Below are positions 18,300-25,754 of a DNA stretch of 64,000 bases, one piece after another. The notes beneath the pieces were generated by a model. The model was not told the origin of the DNA. It made no database searches and saw only the letters and a program-made list of their open reading frames with translations. The stretch comes from Cloacibacterium caeni (GTDB taxonomy: Bacteria > Bacteroidota > Bacteroidia > Flavobacteriales > Weeksellaceae), in assembly GCF_907163125.1 (NCBI RefSeq), contig NZ_OU015319.1, positions 1,612,001-1,676,000 on the forward strand, in the 5' to 3' direction. The translations under genes and the position numbers were made by a program. The first letter of the stretch is position 1. Every line of letters begins with the position of its first letter.

Positions 18300-19646
18300 A
18301 TGACGAAAAAAATACTATTATCATGTTTGAAAGTATCATTCCTTACTTTTTTATTTTTATTTTCATGTCGTTCTGAAGATGAAGTAACAACATTTCAAAA
18401 ACAAGAATTGTTAACTAAAGAATATGTTAATAAAAGCTTTTGGAAAGAAGATGAAATATTTATTAAAAATGTACAGAAAATTTTTAATGAAAACCTAGAC
18501 AACTCTTATTTCTCTAACAAATACGGAAACGTTTATTGGAATTATGCAATGACTTTTGACAAATTTGACGAAAGCTTTCTCGAAGTTCCCATCATTAAAA
18601 ATAATAAAGTAGAACACGTCATGTTTGTCAAAAGAATTGACAATACAATATATTTCCGTAGAAAAACGGATGATGCATCTTCTATAAAATTCTTTCAAGC
18701 TCTAATTTTCAAAGACAGAGATCATCTAAAACCAAAATTTCAAAATACAAATTCTCAATTAGCCAGAGGAATGACCTGTATAACAAGAGAAGTAATTTGG
18801 ACATGGACAGACACCGTTACAGGTGAGGTTTTATATACTCAATCATATTATACAACAACTTGTGTCCAAACTGGTTTTGAAATCCCTTCAACCTGTCTTG
18901 ATCCTTCTGGAAACTGCACTGGAGGAAGCGGAACTCCACCTGTCGGCGGCGGATACACCTATCCCATTGATGAACAACCAACTGAACCACAACCTTGTGA
19001 AAAAATACAGGCTGTTGGTAAAGATTCTGTAACTAAAAATAGTATGAAAAATCTTAAAACTAAAACTAATGATAATAAAGAGCATGCTTATTTTCTTTGG
19101 CAAGATAATAGTGGGAACATCCAAAACGACATTTACGGAACAGGACCTGTTGGAGAAGCTGGAGTAAGAGTTCAATTTAATGCCGGTGATAAATTTGCTG
19201 CATTTATACACTCTCATTATCAAGCTTCCCAAATGCTTTCTACATTTTCATTTGATGATTTTATTACCTTATGTACAATGATTCAACATAACGCAATTAA
19301 AGATGTAAATACTTTTATAGCTGGAGTAGTGACACCTTACGGCAGCCCACAAGGAAACCAATACTATATGGTAATTGATGATCCAAGCAAATTTGCCAAC
19401 TTCGCTTCGCAGTTTTTTATAAATGGGGTGTATGATAAAAGTACTGGTGAATTCTTTAATAATATTTATGACCAAAGGGTAAACTACAAAAATACAGCTA
19501 CAGAAAACGAAAAAAACTTAGTTAATTTTTTACAACTTTTTGATACAGGTCTCCAATTAATGAAAGGCGATAACGAAATGAACAATTGGTCTTTGCTTAC
19601 TAAAAACAACAATGGTACAATTGTTCCTATTAACTGTAATAATTAA
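18300..19646 (+). CDS. Cassette 2 gene A: large lipoprotein with a JAMM-like HSH segment
   Basis: 448 residues from ATG 18300 (a GTG at 18264 is upstream in frame but less likely). Lipoprotein signal ending FLFSC. A middle Gly/Pro-rich linker (GGSGTPPVGGGYTYP) separates an N-terminal part (about 30-190) from a C-terminal part. The latter has GDKFAAFIHSHYQASQ then STFSFDDF, recalling the His-x-His...Ser-x-x-Asp zinc site of JAB/JAMM proteases, but the spacing is longer than the classical motif. Function is unproven. It is followed 11 bases later by a second gene in the same cassette. Confidence 0.65.
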   Translation: MTKKILLSCLKVSFLTFLFLFSCRSEDEVTTFQKQELLTKEYVNKSFWKEDEIFIKNVQKIFNENLDNSYFSNKYGNVYWNYAMTFDKFDESFLEVPIIKNNKVEHVMFVKRIDNTIYFRRKTDDASSIKFFQALIFKDRDHLKPKFQNTNSQLARGMTCITREVIWTWTDTVTGEVLYTQSYYTTTCVQTGFEIPSTCLDPSGNCTGGSGTPPVGGGYTYPIDEQPTEPQPCEKIQAVGKDSVTKNSMKNLKTKTNDNKEHAYFLWQDNSGNIQNDIYGTGPVGEAGVRVQFNAGDKFAAFIHSHYQASQMLSTFSFDDFITLCTMIQHNAIKDVNTFIAGVVTPYGSPQGNQYYMVIDDPSKFANFASQFFINGVYDKSTGEFFNNIYDQRVNYKNTATENEKNLVNFLQLFDTGLQLMKGDNEMNNWSLLTKNNNGTIVPINCNN

Positions 19647-19657
19647 ACTTTAAAATC

Positions 19658-20212
19658 ATGAAAAATATACTATTTAAAATTTTAGCTTTTTTAACAATCC
19701 AATTGTTTATATCAAATACTTGTATGGCACAAGAACTTAATTTCACTCCTGGAGCAGTTAACCCTAATCCTAACCTTGATAAATTCATAGGAACATGGAA
19801 ATGGCAAAGTGGGAATAAAAGCTTTACCATTGTATTAAAAAAACAAAATATTACACTCCCGCCGATTAATAAAAATGTGACTGCAGATATTATTTATGGT
19901 TTTCATCAATACAATAATGGAAATGAAATTTTTGAAAGCTCTATGAGCTTTCAAAGTACAAATTTTAATGATAAAAAATCAACAATTCTTAGTTTGGGTA
20001 CGATTTCAACAAACTATAATGAACTTAATGGGACAATATCTCACCTTTCAAAAAATAAAAGTGTGAATTTTGAAATAGAATATATTAATGCTACACAAAT
20101 TAAATTGGTTTCTTTAAAGAATCCACCGGGTATAAAGCTAGTAATAGGCAACCAACCAGATTATGATTGGGAAATCACACTTCCACAGAATATTATATTG
20201 ACAAAACAGTAA
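19658..20212 (+). CDS. Cassette 2 gene B: DUF6705-like secreted protein
   Basis: 184 residues with a signal peptide (MKNILFKILAFLTIQLFISNTCMAQ). The segment NPNLDKFIGTWKWQSGNKSFTIVLKK followed by alternating beta-strand-like sequence resembles the DUF6705 family of small secreted Bacteroidota proteins. Role unknown. It is co-transcribed with gene A; the pair forms one cassette whose head and tail are complementary over 12 of 13 bases. Confidence 0.6.
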   Translation: MKNILFKILAFLTIQLFISNTCMAQELNFTPGAVNPNPNLDKFIGTWKWQSGNKSFTIVLKKQNITLPPINKNVTADIIYGFHQYNNGNEIFESSMSFQSTNFNDKKSTILSLGTISTNYNELNGTISHLSKNKSVNFEIEYINATQIKLVSLKNPPGIKLVIGNQPDYDWEITLPQNIILTKQ

Positions 20213-20227
20213 AATTAAAAACACTAC

Positions 20228-20504
20228 AGCTAACATTGGTAACTGTTGCACAACTCCTTTTTTTAGAAAATAGTTTTCAAAAACATAATATTTAGACCTC
20301 TTTAGAAGCAATTTTAGAGAGGTTTGTTTTTAAAATATTAAAATTTAGAGCGCTTACAATGGTGTTTTTTATGTTGCAAAGCATGGTTTTTATAAAAGTT
20401 TTAGTATATTTGAGTAGTGCAACTTGCACTATGAATTTGCAAAATCCCAAGAACGGAAGTAAACTTCCTTCTCGGGACTTCGCAAATCCGCCGAAGCGTT
20501 AGCA
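20228..20504 (+). repeat. R2: cassette repeat (attC-like), 277 bp, best-described copy
   Basis: Left box AGCTAAC (20228-20234), spacer ATTGG, core TAACTGTTGCACAACTCC. Terminator-like hairpin with T-run 20297-20330, TATATTTG 20405-20412, palindrome GTGCAACTTGCAC 20417-20429, leader ORF 20431-20502, long hairpin 20435-20487 (ATTTGC...GCAAAT arms with GGAAGT/ACTTCC at the centre), junction GTTAGCA 20498-20504. Confidence 0.92.
20431..20502 (+). CDS. Conserved leader ORF of the cassette repeat (representative copy)
   Basis: ATG 18 bases after the -7 element and 23 codons, encoding MNLQNPKNG...PSRDFANPPKR, with stop TAG overlapping the cassette junction (CG-TTAG). The same ORF is present in R1 (18173-18244), R3 (22237-22314), R4 (24046-24129), R5 (25125-25196), R6 (25960-26043), R7 (29692-29775) and, from GTG, in RL (17384-17449). 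Differences among copies include silent third-position changes and a few replacements. Where the head is not TAG the frame runs 2-4 codons further and stops before the cassette gene. Translation is inferred, not shown. Confidence 0.45.
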   Translation: MNLQNPKNGSKLPSRDFANPPKR

Positions 20505-20535
20505 GAAATTCTATCAAAAACTTTAAATTAAAAAT

Positions 20536-20579
20536 AATTCACTTTTTTAGTGAATTTTATTTTATTATTTATATCTTTG
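20536..20579 (+). promoter_or_regulatory. Promoter and operator of the higBA cassette
   Basis: AATTCACT (20536-20543) and AGTGAATT (20549-20556) form a perfect 8-bp inverted repeat. It lies upstream of TATCTTTG (20572-20579), a TAnnTTTG -7 element, and would cover the -33 region. The layout fits autorepression by HigA. The toxin ATG follows at 20600. Confidence 0.65.
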
Positions 20580-20599
20580 CAATATGAAATCAGAGTGAT

Positions 20600-20920
20600 A
20601 TGAAAATAATTTTCACACAAGAGTATTTAAAACAATTATATGAAGATGGAAAATCTTCAAGTAAAAAACATAGGTTTCAAAAAGATATTATTAAAAGATA
20701 TAAAACGACAATTGACAAATTAAGGGTTGCTAATAAAATTGAAGATTTGTATCCATTAAAAAGTTTGAATTATGAAAAATTAAGTGGAGATAAGAAAGGT
20801 TTGGAATCCGTTCGTGTTAATGATAAATATAGAATAGAATTTATTTCATCTATAGAAGGAGAAGAACCTGATACTATCACAATTTGTGAAATCGTAGAAT
20901 TAAGTAATCATTATTCTTAA
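20600..20920 (+). CDS. higB: Cassette 3 toxin: HigB/RelE-type mRNA interferase
   Basis: 106 residues, basic, with the RelE-superfamily fold pattern typical of HigB (PF05015 type): LYPLKSLNYEKLSGDKKGLESVRVNDKYRIEF, where the L..L.GD..G..S.RV...YRI.F signature is clear, followed by the beta-strand ITICEIVELSNHYS. It would cleave mRNA on the ribosome. It lies 15 bases upstream of the HigA antitoxin gene, the usual higB-higA order. Toxin-antitoxin pairs are common integron cargo. Confidence 0.88.
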   Translation: MKIIFTQEYLKQLYEDGKSSSKKHRFQKDIIKRYKTTIDKLRVANKIEDLYPLKSLNYEKLSGDKKGLESVRVNDKYRIEFISSIEGEEPDTITICEIVELSNHYS

Positions 20921-20935
20921 AAAACATCAAACATT

Positions 20936-22024
20936 ATGGCAACAAACACAAACATACCATTTGAAGCAACGCATCCAGGAACACTAATTAAAGATGAATT
21001 AGAAGTTAGAGATGATATTACCCAAAAAGACTTAGCAATGTTATTGGGTGTAAAACCTTCATTTCTAAATGAAATAATTAAAGGGAAAAGACCTATTACT
21101 GCAGATATAGCAATTTTACTTGAAAAGACACTTGATATCCCAGCTGATTATTGGATGAAATTTCAATCTCAATATGAAATTGATTTAGCTAAAATTAAAG
21201 AGAAGAATATAAACAAAATTAAGTTAATTGAAATTTGGAATATTATCACTCAATACATTCCTGTAAAATTTTTTAATAAAAAAGGTTATTTAACAGAAGA
21301 CATTGCATCAAATATTACAATTATACAAGAAATATACTCTGTGCAATCTATTGATGGTCTTGTAAACAAATTTTCAGAAAAAAAATTCGCTTTTTTTAAG
21401 AAAAGTGAAAAGCTTCAAATTGATGAAAAGAATATGATAGCTTGGACGTCACTTGTAGAATTTGAAGCAGATAAAAAAGAAACAAATACTTTTCATTTTG
21501 AAAATTTACCGCAATTAAATAGAGAATTACAAGAAATATTTTTCAAAAACAACAATGTTTTAGATCTGGTAGATAAAAAATTATCTCAATACGGTATTAA
21601 ATTTCTTCTAGTTGATAAATTGGAGAAAACACCAATTGATGGATATTCTTTTTGGTCTAAGAATAACCCAGTAATTGCGCTAACATTAAGACATAATAGA
21701 ATTGATAATTTAGCATTTACTATTTTACACGAATTAGGACACATAGCTTTACATCTTAAAGGAAATAAAGATATAAGATTTATAGACTTAAGTAAAATAG
21801 AAGAAAATGAGCTTGAAAATGAAGCTAATCTTTACGCACAAGAAAGTTTAATTCCATCAAATTATTGGAATGATTTACTTGAAAATTATTTACCATTAAA
21901 CGATACGGTCATTTGCGATTTTGCAAATAAATACAGAATTCATCCAGCTATAATTCTTGGAAGAGCTTGTTTTGAGATGAATTACTATGGAGTAAAAACT
22001 ACTATTGATAAAAAACTTTACTAG
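20936..22024 (+). CDS. higA: Cassette 3 antitoxin: HigA fused to ImmA/IrrE-type peptidase
   Basis: 362 residues. The N-terminal helix-turn-helix (about 10-90) has HPGTLIKDELEVRDDITQKDLAMLLGVKPSFLNEIIKGKRPI, the HigA signature. The C-terminal half carries LAFTILHELGHIALH, an HExxH zinc motif with the downstream ENEANLYAQESLIP, typical of M78 (ImmA/IrrE) peptidases. A peptidase-fused HigA could couple toxin release to proteolysis. It represses the operator upstream by inference. Confidence 0.88.
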   Translation: MATNTNIPFEATHPGTLIKDELEVRDDITQKDLAMLLGVKPSFLNEIIKGKRPITADIAILLEKTLDIPADYWMKFQSQYEIDLAKIKEKNINKIKLIEIWNIITQYIPVKFFNKKGYLTEDIASNITIIQEIYSVQSIDGLVNKFSEKKFAFFKKSEKLQIDEKNMIAWTSLVEFEADKKETNTFHFENLPQLNRELQEIFFKNNNVLDLVDKKLSQYGIKFLLVDKLEKTPIDGYSFWSKNNPVIALTLRHNRIDNLAFTILHELGHIALHLKGNKDIRFIDLSKIEENELENEANLYAQESLIPSNYWNDLLENYLPLNDTVICDFANKYRIHPAIILGRACFEMNYYGVKTTIDKKLY

Positions 22025-22032
22025 CAACTAGC

Positions 22033-22310
22033 CTATGACAGCAATAACTGTTGCACAACTCCTTTTTTTTAGAAAATAGTTTTCAAAAACATATATTTTG
22101 ACCTCTTTAGAAGCAATTTTAGAGAGGTTTGTTTTTAAAATATTAAAATTTAGAGCGCTTACAATGGTGTTTTTTATGTTGCAAAGCATGGTTTTTATAA
22201 AAGTTTTTAGTATATTTGAGTAGTGCAACTTGCACTATGAATTTGCAAAATCCTAAGAACGGAAGCAAACTTCCTTCTCGGGACTTCGCAAATCCGCCGA
22301 ACCGTTACCT
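22033..22310 (+). repeat. R3: cassette repeat (attC-like), 278 bp, with a degenerate left box
   Basis: Left box CTATGAC is the only one not ending in AAC. Spacer AGCAA, then the standard core TAACTGTTGCACAACTCC. TATATTTG 22211-22218, leader ORF 22237-22314, junction GTTACCT 22304-22310. The left box does not match the head of cassette 3 (GTTAGCA). Confidence 0.9.
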
Positions 22311-22401
22311 GTAATGCTTCAAACCAATGGCGTCTAAAAATGAAAAAAATTGAAATTTTATTATTATTTCTATTTGCAGTTTCCTGTAATCAAAATAAAA
22401 T

Positions 22402-23383
22402 CGAATATCCGTTTTTAGTCATAATCCTGTAATATTAGCAATAATAAGCCTTTCAAAGAGTCTATCCCCAAAATATCTTCGATTTAGTTTGTAGATAAAT
22501 TCGTTGAGGTAGAGTTGAAGATACTTTCTTTTAATTTTATGGTAGTTTCCAAGCAAATTTCTTTTGGCGTTGCTAATAGCAATATGAACCCACTTTAAAG
22601 TTTCTTCCGTGGTTTCTTTTGAACTTTTCTCCATAACATGGAGTTGTACAAAATCTGCAATATCCACATAAGAAGTGCTTTTGTCTGTAAAAACAATGCT
22701 TTGATTATCAATGGATTCTTTAATGGTTTCATTGATTTCTTCTCCACTGTGTCCATCCAGAACCTTCGCTTTAAAGAAGCGAACTTGTTTTTCATTTTTA
22801 CCTGTTTCAATATCTTCCAAAGGTGTTGATTCCGCCATCACTGCGACATTTTGTTTCCCAACCGCACCTTTTCCACGAATTCCCTTTTCCTGTTCTATTT
22901 CGCTAGATTCTACTGTAAAATAGGCTTCGTCAAACTCTATCATCCCTTCCAAGGTGTACTTCGCATCTCGGTTTCCCATGGCTTTTCTTAACTTATGAAC
23001 CATTGCCCAAACTGGTTCATATCTCTTTAATCCCAATTGTTTTTGAATTTCTTTCGCAGAAAAACCTTTCTTGGTTACGCTCATCAAAAACATAGTTTTA
23101 TACCAAATTAGGAAGGATAAATTTGAATTTTCCATGATTGTTCCGCTTTTCAAAGACGTTCTGCTTCTGCATTTTTTACATTCATAACTCAGTCTGCTCT
23201 TAATCCAAAAATGTTCCGTGCTTCCACATTTACAAGTCACACCAATTTTATCCCTCTCGGATTTGAAATGGTTTCTGCAATCTTCCTCTGTTCCAAAATG
23301 CGCTGAAAAACTAAATAAGTTCATCTGTAATTATTTGATTTTGAGCAAATATACAAAAATTATGAGACATTACGGATATTCAA
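22402..23383 (-). mobile_element. IS1595-family (ISXO2-like) insertion sequence
   Basis: About 982 bp with near-terminal inverted repeats GAATATCCGT (22403-22412) and ACGGATATTC (23372-23381), extending imperfectly to TCATAAT / ATTATGA (18 of 23 match). It is flanked by the direct repeat AAAATAAAAT (target duplication; true length may be 8-10 because of the A-rich context). It contains one transposase gene. It appears complete and recent. Confidence 0.85.
22419..23324 (-). CDS. IS1595/ISXO2-type transposase
   Basis: 301 residues. N-terminal zinc ribbon with CKC...YECKKCRSRTSLKSGTIMENS (Cys pairs near 31-33 and 53-56), then the ISXO2-like DDE-type domain with MIEFDEAYFTVE, IVFTDKSTSYVD and a C-terminal HIAISNAKRNLLGNYHKIKRKYLQLYLNEFIYKLNRRY. 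This matches the IS1595 family (Zn-ribbon plus ISXO2-like transposase). The stop codon lies inside the terminal inverted repeat. Confidence 0.92.
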   Translation of the reverse strand: MNLFSFSAHFGTEEDCRNHFKSERDKIGVTCKCGSTEHFWIKSRLSYECKKCRSRTSLKSGTIMENSNLSFLIWYKTMFLMSVTKKGFSAKEIQKQLGLKRYEPVWAMVHKLRKAMGNRDAKYTLEGMIEFDEAYFTVESSEIEQEKGIRGKGAVGKQNVAVMAESTPLEDIETGKNEKQVRFFKAKVLDGHSGEEINETIKESIDNQSIVFTDKSTSYVDIADFVQLHVMEKSSKETTEETLKWVHIAISNAKRNLLGNYHKIKRKYLQLYLNEFIYKLNRRYFGDRLFERLIIANITGL

Positions 23384-23841
23384 AAAATAAAATTATTGAA
23401 AAGAATATCCTATTGAAAAGTCCAAATGGTGTTATTGACTTTAAAAATAATTTTTTTACACATTATAATCTATTTGAAAACGATACTAAAACCAAATTTT
23501 ACTTAACTGACAAAGATTGGAATTATCTTCAAAAAAGTTTTAAAGAAAATAAGATTTATGAACTAAAAGGAAAAAAACTTGGTTTTTACACAAATTCAAT
23601 TGATTTTAAATATGATGCTAAAATTGAAACAAATAATGGAACTTTAAATCTAAAAATTGATGGAATACTTGCTGATAAAAATCAAAAAGGATTTCTAAAT
23701 GAGGAATCCAAAAATTATGACAAATTTGTAACAGAAGCCTATTCTATTGCATATTGGAGAAGTGAAAATTCAAAATTTACTAAAAAACAAGTTGATTCAA
23801 TGGTAGAAAAATATTATTCTGAAAATTATTAAAAGCACTGC

Positions 23842-24119
23842 AGGTAACATAGGTAACTGTTGCACAACTCCTTTTTTTAGAAAATAGTTTTCAAAAACAT
23901 GAAATTTTGCCCTCTTTAGAAGCAATTTTAGAGAGGTTTGTTTTTAAAATATTAAAATTTAGATCGCTTATAATGGTGTTTTTTCATGTTGTACAATATG
24001 GTTTTTATAAAAGTTTTAGTATATTTGAGTAGTGCAACTTGCACTATGAATTTGCTAAATCCCAAGAACGGAAGAAAACTTCCTTCTCGGGACTTCGCAA
24101 ATCCGCCGAACCGTTGTGC
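23842..24119 (+). repeat. R4: cassette repeat (attC-like), 278 bp
   Basis: Left box AGGTAAC, spacer ATAGG, core TAACTGTTGCACAACTCC, TATATTTG 24020-24027, leader ORF 24046-24129 (two amino-acid changes, ends TGA past the junction), junction GTTGTGC 24113-24119. Confidence 0.92.
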
Positions 24120-24143
24120 GATATTTTGAAAACAAAAGAAAAT

Positions 24144-24174
24144 TTTGGTATATTAATTGAAATTGATAACTTTG
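24144..24174 (+). promoter_or_regulatory. Cassette 5 internal promoter
   Basis: TTTG (24144-24147), 19 bases, TAACTTTG (24167-24174): a full Bacteroidota promoter inside the cassette, 21 bases before the small ORF at 24196. Confidence 0.7.
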
Positions 24175-24195
24175 TATAATTAAAAACAAAAGAAA

Positions 24196-24360
24196 ATGGC
24201 AAAACCAATTAAAATAACCCCAGTATTAAGAGGTCGAGATGCTGTCAATTTTCTTTCAAAGATGAGAGTAAATAAGCGTCAAGATTCAAATTCTACTTCA
24301 AAGTTAGTTGAAGTTAGGAAAGATGCTGCTATATTCAAATCGTTGCTAAAAAAAGCTTAA
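24196..24360 (+). CDS. Cassette 5 gene A: small basic protein, probable antitoxin
   Basis: 54 residues starting MAKPIKITPVLRGRDA; basic and likely alpha-helical, ending ...FKSLLKKA. It lies 3 bases before the GTG start of a GNAT acetyltransferase and has its own consensus promoter. The arrangement (tiny DNA-binding-like ORF then GNAT gene) matches TacA/TacT-type toxin-antitoxin pairs, but the sequence is not an obvious ribbon-helix-helix DUF1778 protein, so the antitoxin role is inferred from context. Confidence 0.6.
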   Translation: MAKPIKITPVLRGRDAVNFLSKMRVNKRQDSNSTSKLVEVRKDAAIFKSLLKKA

Positions 24361-24363
24361 TTC

Positions 24364-24912
24364 GTGTCAGAAGAAGAATTATCGCAACTTTCCTTAATTT
24401 TACTAAATGAAGCTCACACAATTAAACCTTTTGATTGTGAAGATATTGATTTGAATGAATTTTTATTTGAAAAAGCAAAATTCTATAAACAAGAATTTTT
24501 AGCTACTACATTTATCTTAGAAAACGAGGAACAAACTGTTGCCTACTATAGTATATTTAACGATAGTTTAAAAGTCGAAGAAGAAGGTTTCGCAAGCAAA
24601 AGTGCTTTTAAAAGATTTCTTAAAGATTTAGTAAGTCATCCAAAACGACACTTAAAATCATTTCCAGCTCTTAAAATAGGGAGATTAGGTATAGATAAAG
24701 ATTTTAAAGGGAAAGGATTAGGAAAACTAATTGTTAATAATATAATAAACGATACCTTAGAATTAAATGAAAAGCAAGCATGTAAACTAATTACTGTAGA
24801 CGCATACAACCAATCTTTACATTTCTATGAAAGATTAAATTTCGAATATTTAACAGAAAATGATAAAGATGAAGAAACAAGACAAATGTATTTTGATTTA
24901 ACATCATTATAA
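24364..24912 (+). CDS. Cassette 5 gene B: GNAT acetyltransferase, probable toxin
   Basis: 182 residues from GTG 24364. GNAT fold: central LKIGRLGIDKDFKGKGLGKLIV carries the acetyl-CoA pyrophosphate loop (R/Q-x-x-G-x-G/A type, here DFKGKGLGK) near 100-120. It is followed by LITVDAYNQSLHFYERLNFEYL, the usual GNAT C-terminal signature. The N-terminal region HTIKPFDCEDIDLNEFLFEKAKFY resembles GNAT toxins, which acetylate aminoacyl-tRNA. The tight link to the small upstream ORF supports a toxin-antitoxin pair. Confidence 0.75.
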   Translation: MSEEELSQLSLILLNEAHTIKPFDCEDIDLNEFLFEKAKFYKQEFLATTFILENEEQTVAYYSIFNDSLKVEEEGFASKSAFKRFLKDLVSHPKRHLKSFPALKIGRLGIDKDFKGKGLGKLIVNNIINDTLELNEKQACKLITVDAYNQSLHFYERLNFEYLTENDKDEETRQMYFDLTSL

Positions 24913-24920
24913 AAAACATC

Positions 24921-25198
24921 GCACAACATCGATAACTGCTGCACAACTCTTTTTTTTTAGAAAATAGTTTTCAAAAACATAAAATTTTGACCTCTTTAGA
25001 AGCAATTTTAGAGAGGTTTGTTTTTAAAATATTAAAATTTAGAGCGCATACAATGGAGTTATTGAAGTTGTAAAGTATGGTTTTTATAAAAGTTTTAGTA
25101 TATTTGAGTAGTGCAACTTGCACTATGAATTTGCAAAATCCCAAGAACGGAAGTAAAATTCCTTCTCGGGACTTCGCAAATCCGATGAACCGTTAGCA
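24921..25198 (+). repeat. R5: cassette repeat (attC-like), 278 bp
   Basis: Left box GCACAAC is the exact reverse complement of its cassette head GTTGTGC. Spacer ATCGA, core TAACTGCTGCACAACTC, TATATTTG 25099-25106, leader ORF 25125-25196, junction GTTAGCA 25192-25198. Confidence 0.92.
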
Positions 25199-25222
25199 GA
25201 AATTCTATCAAAAAGGTGTTAA

Positions 25223-25744
25223 ATGGAATATACATATAAAAAGAAAGAAATTTTCATCAACATAATTTATGGTTATTTTCTTTTAGCATTCACGATTTTT
25301 TTATTAGTAATGATTTCTCGTAAAATGATTATTGATTGGGAAAATTTTAAACTTCCAAAAATATTATTTGCCTATTCCTTTGTAATTCTTTTCGGAGCAT
25401 TAACATATCAAAATCTTGGAGTAGCACTAATAAGAAAAAAATACTTTCTATTAAATCAAGAAAAGAAAGTTTCATTAGATTTATTGAGAAAACAAATTAT
25501 AATAACCAACAAATTAACGCGAACGAATGAAGAAATAAGTTTTGAAAGAGTTAAAAAAGTAGAACTATATTATTCTTGGAATGCAAACCATTTTTCTTCT
25601 GACTTAGGTTATTCTAAAATTTTTATCGATAACACTTATGAGCCGATTATCATAACACAGAATAATATAAATCAATTTGAAATTTATGAACTTTTTAAAG
25701 ATAAAATCACCAAAACAATATATAGATTCGCAAACAGGATTTAA
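25223..25744 (+). CDS. Cassette 6: two-helix membrane protein
   Basis: 173 residues with two membrane helices in the first 70 residues (IIYGYFLLAFTIFLLVMI and ILFAYSFVILFGALTY). A soluble domain of beta-strand character follows, reminiscent of a bacterial PH domain (EEISFERVKKVELYY...PIIITQNNINQFEIYELF). I do not recognise a family. It starts 31 bases after the junction, so it depends on the promoter in R5. Head GTTAGCAGAAATTCT and tail AGAACTTCTGCTAAC are complementary in 14 of 15 bases. Confidence 0.65.
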   Translation: MEYTYKKKEIFINIIYGYFLLAFTIFLLVMISRKMIIDWENFKLPKILFAYSFVILFGALTYQNLGVALIRKKYFLLNQEKKVSLDLLRKQIIITNKLTRTNEEISFERVKKVELYYSWNANHFSSDLGYSKIFIDNTYEPIIITQNNINQFEIYELFKDKITKTIYRFANRI

Positions 25745-25754
25745 AAAGAACTTC

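Larger units (their letters stand above)
22340..23832 (+). pseudogene. Cassette 4: lipoprotein gene split by an IS1595-type element
   Basis: The 5' part (22340-22401) encodes a lipoprotein signal, MKKIEILLLFLFAVSCNQNK; the 3' part resumes at 23384 and ends at TAA 23830-23832. Joining the two across the duplicated AAAATAAAAT (22392-22401 and 23384-23393) restores one uninterrupted frame of about 166 residues (...NQNK-IIEKNILLKS...). The product is unrecognised: Lys/Asn-rich with a C-terminal helix. Head GTTACCTGTAATGCTT and tail AAGCACTGCAGGTAAC are complementary in 14 of 16 bases. Confidence 0.85.

Noticed and set aside
22402-23383. The IS1595-type transposase as the engine that assembled the cassette array
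   Set aside because: It sits inside one cassette gene, flanked by its own target duplication, and has no resemblance to the repeat boundaries.
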